Of a stretch of DNA of 5,122 bases, positions 1-5,122 are shown piece by piece (within the stretch, counting starts at the first letter, position 1; each line of letters begins with the position of its first letter). Location of the stretch: positions 1-5,122 of the forward strand of contig CAJKZL010000270.1 in the NCBI GenBank assembly GCA_905204385.1, in the 5' to 3' direction. The position numbers and the translations under genes were made by a program. This DNA comes from an uncultured Odoribacter sp. GTDB lineage: Bacteria > Bacteroidota > Bacteroidia > Bacteroidales > Marinifilaceae. The notes beneath the pieces were generated by a model. That model saw only the letters and a program-made list of their open reading frames with translations, was not told the DNA's origin and ran no database searches.

Positions 1-1765
1 TGACTATTCCCACATCCGCCTGCAAACGGACAGCATTGACCGGTGTATAGTCCAGATAAAACTGATTCCGGACAGTAAAGCTCGTATTCCGGTCTTTGCT
101 ATTAAAAGTCGTATTATACATCGGATTCGGAATTGCCGCCTCTCTAAAGGAAGCATCCGGATCAATCCGGTACTGCAGATTCTTAAGTATTTCTCCATTC
201 TCTCCATAAGGACGCAAATAGGGATTCAGACGGGTATATTCGCTGAAAGATCCCCAGGGAGAATTATCACCGAGTGAATTATCCACCCCAACTTTATTGC
301 GGAGTAATATTTTTTTGAAACGATAACTCAAATCAAGCGCTCCGGTCTGGGTCTTACGGGTAGATCCCTTCATCACACCCGGAGAAAAATTTGCCCCGAA
401 ATACAATTTATACCTCAGAGCCCGGTCTCCTCCTTCCAAAGTTACCGTATGGCGGTGTTGTACTGAATTGCGCAAAGGTTGGGACATCCAATCTGTATTC
501 ACTCCGCGTTTCACCTCCCTCAGATAATTCTGATAGCGGATCACATACGAAATATCTTTATCTTCCGGATAATATCCCGCTTTTTTTTCAACCGACAGTT
601 TTTCCTCTGCATTCATCAGATCATAAGCTGTCAGGTCCGGAATTTCCACTCTCACATTCCCTCCGTAACTAACCCTCAAAGCCCCCGCTACCGGTTCTTT
701 AGTTTCAATTACGATGACCCCGTTCGCAGCTTTGGAACCATAAATTGCAGTCGCAGCAGCATCTTTGAGCAGAGTAATCGACTCCACCCGGTCAGGATCC
801 AGATCGACCATTGTCTGCAGATCAATTTCAAACCCATCCAGAATCAACAAAGGCTGGTTAGGATAAGTAGAATAATCTCCCTGCAGCATCACCATATCCG
901 TACTGGCATCCTGTACTCCGGCAGGTAAAGTAGCCTGTCCCCGCATCCGCAGATCCGGCAGACGATTCGGATCGGAACCCTTGGCAATATCCTCCATAAT
1001 ACGGAAACTGGGATCAACGATCGAAAGGGCTTTGGCTATATTAGTCGTACTGAATTTCTTCAGCTCTTCCCCTTTGACAGAGACAGCTGAACCTGTAAAC
1101 CCTTCCTTTTGGCGGTTAAAAATACCGGTCACGACCACAGCCTGCATTTCCATCACCTCTTCTTCCATCTTTACTTTCAACTCCTCCTGGCCCGTATATT
1201 TAACCTCCATTGTTTTCATGCCGATAAAAGAAAAAGTAAGCACAACCTCCTGTGTTTCCGGAAATTCAAAACGGAAATTTCCGTCTATATCCGTGGAAAC
1301 GCCGATTTTTGTCCCTTTCACCATCACTGTTACTCCCGGCAAAGGTTCCCCCTTTAAATCCGTTACCTGTCCTTTAATCACAACATTTTTCCGGGCTTGT
1401 TGCAGAGCCGTTTTTTTGATTATGATGGTCTTATCGACAATCGTGTAACTCAAATTAGTTCCGGCCAGACAATATTCCAGAATTTCTTCGACAGAGGCAT
1501 TTTTAAATTTCAGATCTTTTCCGGAAATACCTGTCAAATCAACATCGCTGTATACAAAGCTAAAATCAGAGTTCCGCCGGATCTGATTGATCACCTCTTT
1601 CAGGCTTACATTCTTCAGGTTCATATCGAGACGCACCTGCTGAGAATAAACGCTGGCTTGAATCTGAAAGGTCAATAGTAGTAAAAAAATAAAAACTGCT
1701 TTCATCATCAAAAAATGAATGATTTTTCTACACCCCGGACCAGGGCATAAAGACTTTTTTTTCAT
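1..1765 (-). CDS. SusC/RagA-family TonB-linked outer-membrane transporter with STN domain (3' part missing)
   Basis: The frame is open from the start codon to the left edge and gives 588 residues of a protein that normally runs to about 1,100. Order seen: a signal peptide with a long basic n-region and hydrophobic core (about 20-37, likely cleaved near VYS-QQ at 41-42); an STN domain at about 44-119 (VRLDMNLKNVSLKEVI to TIIIKK); a carboxypeptidase-regulatory-like beta domain at about 129-201 (IKGQVTDLKGEPLPGVTV); a TonB-box-like AVVVTGIF at 209-216; a plug ending in the SusC/RagA signature LLKDAAATAIYGSKAANG near 332-349; then barrel strands. It should import an unknown ligand using TonB energy, and the STN domain should signal to the FecR protein encoded just upstream. 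I chose the ATG at 1763-1765 over ATGATG at 1703-1708. The 19 added codons are in frame, the upstream leader is A-rich, and an extended n-region is usual in this STN subgroup. Substrate unknown. A SusD partner would lie off the left edge. Confidence 0.93.
   Translation of the reverse strand, partial: MKKKSLCPGPGCRKIIHFLMMKAVFIFLLLLTFQIQASVYSQQVRLDMNLKNVSLKEVINQIRRNSDFSFVYSDVDLTGISGKDLKFKNASVEEILEYCLAGTNLSYTIVDKTIIIKKTALQQARKNVVIKGQVTDLKGEPLPGVTVMVKGTKIGVSTDIDGNFRFEFPETQEVVLTFSFIGMKTMEVKYTGQEELKVKMEEEVMEMQAVVVTGIFNRQKEGFTGSAVSVKGEELKKFSTTNIAKALSIVDPSFRIMEDIAKGSDPNRLPDLRMRGQATLPAGVQDASTDMVMLQGDYSTYPNQPLLILDGFEIDLQTMVDLDPDRVESITLLKDAAATAIYGSKAANGVIVIETKEPVAGALRVSYGGNVRVEIPDLTAYDLMNAEEKLSVEKKAGYYPEDKDISYVIRYQNYLREVKRGVNTDWMSQPLRNSVQHRHTVTLEGGDRALRYKLYFGANFSPGVMKGSTRKTQTGALDLSYRFKKILLRNKVGVDNSLGDNSPWGSFSEYTRLNPYLRPYGENGEILKNLQYRIDPDASFREAAIPNPMYNTTFNSKDRNTSFTVRNQFYLDYTPVNAVRLQADVGIV
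1409..1636 (-). other. STN (secretin/TonB N-terminal) signalling domain within the SusC-like gene
   Basis: This segment encodes about residues 44-119 of the transporter. It shows the beta-alpha-beta pattern of STN domains: VRLDMNLKNVSLKEVINQI, then FSFVYS, then DLKFKNASVEEILEYCL and YTIVDKTIIIKK. In known TonB-dependent transducers of the FecA type this periplasmic domain contacts the FecR C-terminus and relays ligand occupancy. Its presence separates this transporter from plain SusC proteins and supports a signalling role with the adjacent sigma and FecR genes. Confidence 0.85.
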
Positions 1766-1790
1766 AATTTTGTATTTAAGGTTCAACAAA

Positions 1791-1820
1791 GCTCATTTTC
1801 CGTTAGCAGCAGAAATGAGC
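1791..1820 (-). repeat. Second hairpin in the fecR-susC gap
   Basis: On the minus strand GCTCATTT, a 14-base loop CTGCTGCTAACGGA, and AAATGAGC form a perfect 8-bp stem. The sequence TTTGTTG follows, a weak broken U-tract, so partial termination or attenuation is possible but not clear. The loop carries the same TGCTGCTAAC 10-mer as the hairpin nearer fecR. Confidence 0.5.
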
Positions 1821-1832
1821 ATGAATTTCAGG

Positions 1833-1851
1833 GCAGTGTTAGCAGCACTGC
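1833..1851 (-). repeat. Short hairpin directly after the fecR stop codon
   Basis: On the minus strand GCAGTG, loop CTGCTAA, then CACTGC gives a perfect 6-bp GC-rich stem with a 7-base loop, starting 7 bases after the TGA of fecR. The loop side contains TGCTGCTAAC, which recurs in the next hairpin. No U-tract follows, so it is not a standard terminator. Confidence 0.5.
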
Positions 1852-1858
1852 TCTTTTA

Positions 1859-3016
1859 TCATTTTACAATCACAGTATTCTTAGTCATGTCAAAATGTAT
1901 TTTTCCGGTTTCCTGCATCAATTCCAGTACCTTTGAAAACTTTTCATGCTTCCGGATGTTCAGGGAGAAAGGTATTTCTTTGGCTGCCGGATTTGTATAA
2001 AAGACATCGAACGAATACCAACGCCCTAAATCAGCCAGAATTTGCTCCAACGGGCAATTATCAAATACGAGCCGTCCGTCTTTCCAGCCGACAAACAATT
2101 CCGGATTTACGGTCATCAAAATCAGAGAATCAGATTTTTTATAAAAAACAGCCTGTTCGGAAGGTTTTAAGGTCAACTGTTTTCCATCTGCCCTGACATT
2201 CACCTTCCCTGTTACCAGAGTTGTCATGACCTTTGTTTCGCTGGCATAAGCCCGGATTCCGAAAGAAGTCCCCAATACGTCCACCTGAACCTGTTTGGTT
2301 TCAACAATAAAAGGGCGCAAGGTATCCCGGCAAACCTCAAAATACGCTTCTCCCTCCAAAACAACTTTACGGGTATTGCCCATAAAATTGACCGGATATT
2401 TTAGTTTAGATTCGGCATTCAGAAAAATTCGTGTCCCATCAGAAAGTACTAAAGTATACTCTCCCCCTCTGGGAACCTCCAGAGTATGGCATTCTTCCTT
2501 TACAATATTCTCTGCAGTCTGATACTTCAAAGAATCATGGGAAACCTTCCAGCTCTGAGCAACACCTCCGGCAAAAGTCTCTTCCCTCAGATTTACCCGT
2601 GTCCCATCTGCCAATTCAAGGATAGCACAAGGCCGTCCCGGTTGAAAGGTCGTATTCACAGATTCTGTACTCCGTGTTTTATCGATTTGCAAGACATACA
2701 ATATTCCACCGGCCAGTAATAAAGGCAACAACCACAGAGCAGCATAGCGGCGGAATAAAGTATAGACCTTCCTCTCTTTCCGGCAAGTCCGGGCACGAAT
2801 CAGTTGCCATTCCTTTTCCTGCCCGTCCTCGCTTTTTACAAAACGGCGGAAACTTTCATTGAGATAAGCAGCAGACTGCATCCGCTGAAAAATTTCTTCA
2901 TGAGATTCCGAAGTTTTCCGCCATATCTCCAATTCTTTTTGCTCTGTCTCTTTTAGTTCTCCTTTTAAAAAAAGTACGACCAGCCGGCTAATATGTTTTT
3001 CCTGTTGTAAATCCAT
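1859..3016 (-). CDS. FecR-family anti-sigma factor, inner-membrane sigma regulator
   Basis: A complete 385-residue protein of usual length for Bacteroidetes FecR regulators. The N-terminal part (about 1-85) is a cytoplasmic, charged, helical sigma-binding region (EKHISRLVVLFLKGELKE...E). One membrane segment follows at about 91-109 (YAALWLLPLLLAGGILYVL). The periplasmic part has the FecR domain at about 179-275 (LEVPRGGEYTLVLSDGTRIFLN, LEGEAYFEV, VDVLGTSFGIRAY, TTLVTGKVNV), preceded by a related half-motif ILELADGTRVNL near 132-143. It ends with the DUF4974 domain at about 315-385 (LVFDNCPLEQIL to TVIVK). It should hold the sigma factor encoded upstream inactive, or activate it, in response to the STN domain of the transporter encoded downstream. 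The start ATG is the first credible one; there is no Shine-Dalgarno sequence, as is normal in this phylum. Its cognate ligand cannot be read from the sequence. Confidence 0.95.
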   Translation of the reverse strand: MDLQQEKHISRLVVLFLKGELKETEQKELEIWRKTSESHEEIFQRMQSAAYLNESFRRFVKSEDGQEKEWQLIRARTCRKERKVYTLFRRYAALWLLPLLLAGGILYVLQIDKTRSTESVNTTFQPGRPCAILELADGTRVNLREETFAGGVAQSWKVSHDSLKYQTAENIVKEECHTLEVPRGGEYTLVLSDGTRIFLNAESKLKYPVNFMGNTRKVVLEGEAYFEVCRDTLRPFIVETKQVQVDVLGTSFGIRAYASETKVMTTLVTGKVNVRADGKQLTLKPSEQAVFYKKSDSLILMTVNPELFVGWKDGRLVFDNCPLEQILADLGRWYSFDVFYTNPAAKEIPFSLNIRKHEKFSKVLELMQETGKIHFDMTKNTVIVK

Positions 3017-3034
3017 AATGAGTTTGCTTGTTTA

Positions 3035-3097
3035 CTATAGAACACGCTCCCCCTGATTTGGTGTAATAGGAAAATAAAACTTTTTTTGATTTTTTTA
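3035..3097 (-). promoter_or_regulatory. Possible fecR-operon promoter with upstream A-tracts
   Basis: Reading toward fecR, two A7 tracts separated by TC (3081-3096) are followed by a T-rich stretch, then CCAAATCAGGGGGAGC and GTGTTCTATAG (3035-3045). The last ends about 18 bases before the start codon. A-tracts upstream of a GC-rich spacer and a short TATA-like element look like an UP-element plus core promoter. The location between sigma and anti-sigma genes fits a sigma-dependent site that boosts fecR and susC. No consensus for this particular sigma factor is known to me, so the call rests on layout only. Confidence 0.3.
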
Positions 3098-3146
3098 GAT
3101 CGGTCACTAAAACGAATAAATCAGATACTTCAGTCCTTTTAATCAA

Positions 3147-3190
3147 GAAAACGATAGAATTAAAGCGGACAAAAAATATCTACCGTTTTC
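3147..3190 (-). repeat. 12-bp stem-loop immediately after the sigma factor stop codon
   Basis: On the minus strand GAAAACGGTAGA (3190 to 3179) pairs with TCTATCGTTTTC (3158 to 3147) around a 20-base loop. Eleven pairs are Watson-Crick and one is G-U in the minus-strand RNA; the same position would be an A-C mismatch in plus-strand RNA. The stem begins one base after the TAA of the sigma gene. The 3' side is followed by TTGATTAAAAGG, not a U-tract, so a 3'-end stabiliser, attenuator or processing site is as likely as a terminator. Confidence 0.5.
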
Positions 3191-3191
3191 C

Positions 3192-3752
3192 TTATACAGA
3201 CATCAAAAACATAAGAATATACTTCAAACGTTCTCTCATATAATGATTTGCATTATTTTTATGCTTCTTCACTGTATTTACTGTAATCTTCAATTTCTCA
3301 GCAATCTCCTCGTGTTTTTTCCCTTCCAGGCTCAGCCGGTACACTTCACGGCAAGCCGGAGGTAATTCATTGAAGACTTCGGACAATAATTCAAATATTT
3401 CAGCTTCCAGTATATGATCCAGAAAAGATTCTTTAGGCTCTTCCCGGTACACAACCTCTGCATAACGGGTTTTTACTCCCTGATGACGGATCATGTTCAG
3501 GCAGTTATTTCTGACTGAAGTATATAAAAAAGATTTCAGTGCATTCTCTGATTCGAAATCGGTACGCTTTTCCCACAAACTGACAAATACATCCTGGACG
3601 ATGTCATCGATTACAGCATCATCATCCACATATTTCGCCGCGAAATAACGCAGAGCAGGTGTATGTTTTTCATATATAAAACGAAAAGCCTTCTCTTGAC
3701 CACCGGCAAACTCCCGTATGATATGTTCTCCCAAAATTTTCAAATCAGACAT
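3192..3752 (-). CDS. ECF-subfamily RNA polymerase sigma-70 factor
   Basis: A complete 186-residue protein with the two-domain ECF layout. Region 2 is at about 20-92 (FRFIYEKHTPALRYFAAKYV, then DDIVQDVFVSLWEK for core binding and LYTSVRNNCLNMIRH for -10 recognition). Region 4 is at about 120-176, with the helix-turn-helix HEEIAEKLKITVNTVKKH and the typical LPPACREVYRLSLEGKK lead-in. There is no extra C-terminal sensor domain. It belongs to the Bacteroidetes group that pairs with FecR anti-sigma factors, and it is the first gene of the minus-strand cluster, 175 bp before fecR. It would direct RNA polymerase to promoters of the neighbouring transporter operon once released by FecR. The ATG chosen gives the usual N-terminus; the next Met codon would remove most of region 2. 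Confidence 0.95.
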   Translation of the reverse strand: MSDLKILGEHIIREFAGGQEKAFRFIYEKHTPALRYFAAKYVDDDAVIDDIVQDVFVSLWEKRTDFESENALKSFLYTSVRNNCLNMIRHQGVKTRYAEVVYREEPKESFLDHILEAEIFELLSEVFNELPPACREVYRLSLEGKKHEEIAEKLKITVNTVKKHKNNANHYMRERLKYILMFLMSV

Positions 3753-3822
3753 TTTTCCAAAAGTATAAATAAATTCCGCATTTACTTATTTGTTTTGTAC
3801 TTTTATGCCAAAGAAAAAAATC
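3753..3822. promoter_or_regulatory. Divergent promoter region between the sigma gene and hydE
   Basis: This A/T-rich 70-bp gap must drive the sigma gene leftward and hydE rightward. On the minus strand TACTTTTG (3765 to 3758) matches the Bacteroidetes -7 consensus TAnnTTTG exactly. On the plus strand TACTTTTA (3798-3805) matches it except at the last base. The cores AAAAGTA (3759-3765) and TACTTTT (3798-3804) form a perfect inverted repeat. No TTTG -33 element is visible at the expected distance for either. Start sites inferred from the boxes would be near 3754 and 3809. Confidence 0.35.
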
Positions 3823-4911
3823 ATGGAATTCACTGAGACATTAAAGAAAGCTCCATTGACCCGGGAAGACCTGATCACTTTACTGAATTGCCGGGGAGGG
3901 GAGGAAGAGGAATTATTTGCTTATTCCGGAGAGTTGCGCAACCGGACACTCGGGAATGGAGTGCACATGCGCGGGTTGATCGAAATTTCGAATATCTGCA
4001 TTAAAGATTGCCTCTACTGTGGTATCCGGAAATCCAATTTACAGGCCGAACGCTACTTCCTGAGTGATGAGGAGATCGTTCAGGCTGCGGAGTTTGCCTA
4101 CCGGAATCACTATGGTTCCATTGTTTTACAGGGAGGAGAACGGAATGATAAAGCTTTTGTACTCCGAATCGAAGAGCTGTTGAAAACCATTAAACAGAAA
4201 AGCCATCAGCAGCTCGGAATCACACTCTCCCTGGGGGAACAAACAGAAGAAACGTATCGCCGCTGGTATGAAGCCGGAGCCCATCGTTACCTTCTGCGTA
4301 TAGAAACTTCCAATGAGAAGCTTTACCGGAAAATCCATCCTTGTAATTCCCTGCATGATTTTCACAACCGTCTTCACAGCATACGTCTGTTACAAAAATG
4401 CGGTTATCAGACCGGAACCGGAGTTATGATCGGGCTTCCTTTCCAGACCATTGAAGATCTGGCCGGCGATCTGTTATTCCTGAAATCCATGGATATCGAC
4501 ATGGTTGGGATGGGACCTTACCTGGAACATCGCGAAACCCCGCTCTGGGAGTACCGGCACGAATTACTTCCGCAGACAGAACGCCTGAGACTCGGATTGC
4601 ACATGGTCAGTTGCCTGCGGATTCTGATGCCCGATATTAACATTGCAGCAACAACAGCACTGCAGGCCATCGATCCGGCGGGACGTGAAAAAGCGCTGGA
4701 AATCGGCGCCAATGTGATCATGCCCAACATTACTCCCCTGACCAACCGGGCCAATTATCAATTATACGAAAACAAACCGGGCATGGATGAAGGAGCCGAG
4801 GAATCTACCCGGAAACTCATAGAAAGTGTCCGCAGAAGCGGATGCGAGATACAGCTGAACACCTGGGGAGACTCACTGCACTTTCAGCGCAGAACAAAAA
4901 ACAAAGAATAA
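3823..4911 (+). CDS. hydE: [FeFe]-hydrogenase H-cluster radical SAM maturase HydE
   Basis: A 362-residue radical SAM enzyme of typical HydE length. HydE acts in the cytoplasm with HydF and HydG to build the diiron subcluster of the [FeFe]-hydrogenase H-cluster; recent work on the family assigns it processing of a cysteine-bound Fe(CO)2CN precursor. Seen here: the HydE-type cluster loop IEISNICIKDCLYCGIRKSN with Cys59, Cys63 and Cys66 (CX3CX2C), VLQGGER near 101-107, YLLRIETSNEKLYRKIHP near 156-173, GVMIGLPFQT near 200-209, GMGPYLEHRETPL near 229-241, and the C-terminal BATS-like part with TTALQAIDPAGREKALEIGANVIMP. The accessory C-terminal cluster cysteines of Thermotoga HydE are absent (YENKPGMDEGAEES instead). 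I chose ATG 3823 because AAAGAAAAAAATC precedes it and it matches the family N-terminus; ATG 3805 (six residues longer) is possible. BioB and PylB were considered, but the motifs fit HydE better. No hydF or hydG adjoins it. Confidence 0.93.
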   Translation: MEFTETLKKAPLTREDLITLLNCRGGEEEELFAYSGELRNRTLGNGVHMRGLIEISNICIKDCLYCGIRKSNLQAERYFLSDEEIVQAAEFAYRNHYGSIVLQGGERNDKAFVLRIEELLKTIKQKSHQQLGITLSLGEQTEETYRRWYEAGAHRYLLRIETSNEKLYRKIHPCNSLHDFHNRLHSIRLLQKCGYQTGTGVMIGLPFQTIEDLAGDLLFLKSMDIDMVGMGPYLEHRETPLWEYRHELLPQTERLRLGLHMVSCLRILMPDINIAATTALQAIDPAGREKALEIGANVIMPNITPLTNRANYQLYENKPGMDEGAEESTRKLIESVRRSGCEIQLNTWGDSLHFQRRTKNKE

Positions 4912-4920
4912 TCCTCAAGG

Positions 4921-5122
4921 CTATGCCGGAATCAGGGAGCGGAACGGCTCAAAGGCAGACAAGATAACCAATCCACCCAGAGCGGTGATGATTACCCCTG
5001 AAACACGATTAATCGTTATCAATACGCGCAGGCGGAACTTCTTCCGGAACACATTCACTAAAGTCGAAAGGGTATACCACAACAACCCAGCGCCCAGAAT
5101 ACCGCCGGCTAGAACGAACAAT
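4921..5122 (-). CDS. LysE/RhtB-family amino-acid exporter, C-terminal part
   Basis: Only the last 66-67 residues are inside the window; the frame stays open through the right edge, and the codon at 5119-5121 is TTG for an internal leucine, not a start. Two hydrophobic segments are seen: FVLAGGILGAGLLWYTLSTL, and INRVSGVIITALGGLVILSAF, joined by a basic loop VNVFRKKFRLRVLIT. The sequence FRKKFRLR...INRVSGVIITALGGLVIL is the typical end of LysE/RhtB translocators, which are about 200-residue inner-membrane proteins exporting amino acids or related small molecules. It converges on hydE with 9 bp between the stop codons, so there is no room for a separate terminator hairpin. The substrate cannot be judged from this fragment. 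Confidence 0.75.
   Translation of the reverse strand, partial: LFVLAGGILGAGLLWYTLSTLVNVFRKKFRLRVLITINRVSGVIITALGGLVILSAFEPFRSLIPA

Larger units (their letters stand above)
1766..1858 (-). other. fecR-susC intergenic leader with twin hairpins
   Basis: This 93-bp gap separates the fecR stop codon from the preferred susC start. It contains two hairpins (1833-1851 and 1791-1820, listed separately) followed by an A/T-rich leader ending AAATACAAAATT before the ATG. I see no good TAnnTTTG promoter here, so susC is probably reached by transcription from upstream. The structures may tune expression between the anti-sigma factor and the abundant transporter; that role is inference. Confidence 0.5.

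Noticed and set aside
4..207. Small minus-strand open frame
   Set aside because: It is an out-of-frame shadow inside the SusC-like gene, whose own frame is continuous and full of family motifs.
391..1678. Several plus-strand open frames opposite the SusC-like gene (for example 479-928 and 981-1448)
   Set aside because: They have no recognisable domains and composition expected of antisense shadows; the minus-strand frame is clearly coding.
1791..1820. Rho-independent terminator after fecR
   Set aside because: The stem is only 8 bp and A/T-rich with a 14-base loop, and the following TTTGTTG is not a proper U-tract.
1933..2862. Plus-strand open frames opposite fecR
   Set aside because: Shadow frames antisense to a well-supported FecR gene, with low-information translations.
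3790..3822. TTG start at 3790 for hydE
   Set aside because: The added residues MFCTF have no family support and the codon lies in the likely promoter; ATG 3823 or 3805 is better.
4126..4761. Minus-strand open frames opposite hydE
   Set aside because: Antisense shadows; the HydE frame carries all conserved motifs across this stretch.
4912..4920. Bidirectional terminator between hydE and the exporter gene
   Set aside because: Only 9 bases separate the stop codons and no inverted repeat is visible there.
5119..5121. Apparent start of a 66-residue protein at the right edge
   Set aside because: The codon is TTG within a continuing frame, and the sequence is the C-terminal end of a LysE-type exporter, so the gene is truncated by the window.

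Overview
The window looks like chromosomal DNA from a gut-type member of the Bacteroidales. Three things point there: an ECF sigma factor, a FecR-type anti-sigma factor and an STN-domain SusC/RagA transporter in a row; weak or absent Shine-Dalgarno sequences with A-rich leaders; and promoter-like elements resembling the Bacteroidetes TAnnTTTG -7 box. A HydE maturase and frequent CCGG-containing codons (CGG Arg, CCG Pro) would fit Odoribacteraceae (Odoribacter or Butyricimonas type). That genus-level guess is inference from memory of the families, not a database match.

Layout. Bases 1-1765 (minus strand) hold the N-terminal 588 residues of a SusC/RagA TonB-dependent outer-membrane transporter, cut by the left edge. 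Bases 1859-3016 (minus) hold a complete FecR-family anti-sigma factor. Bases 3192-3752 (minus) hold a complete ECF sigma-70 factor. The order sigma, FecR, SusC is that of a cell-surface signalling operon. Ligand at the outer-membrane transporter is sensed through its periplasmic STN domain, passed to the membrane-spanning FecR protein, and released as sigma activity on the transporter operon. A SusD-like lipoprotein would be expected just beyond the left edge.

Diverging from the sigma gene, bases 3823-4911 (plus) encode HydE, a radical-SAM maturase of the [FeFe]-hydrogenase H-cluster. Only 9 bases after its stop lies the end of a convergent LysE/RhtB-family exporter gene, cut by the right edge. 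HydE therefore has no hydF or hydG neighbour on either side in this window.

The non-coding gaps are short but structured. A 12-bp stem-loop sits directly after the sigma stop codon. Two small hairpins that share a 10-base loop repeat sit directly after the fecR stop codon. A pair of A-tracts plus a GGGGGAGCGTGTTCTATAG element precedes fecR. The 70-bp divergent gap carries a 7-bp inverted repeat whose arms look like back-to-back -7 boxes. I saw no tRNA, rRNA, CRISPR array, insertion sequence or prophage signal. The gene content is recognisable; the less explained material is the RNA structure at the operon's gene junctions.
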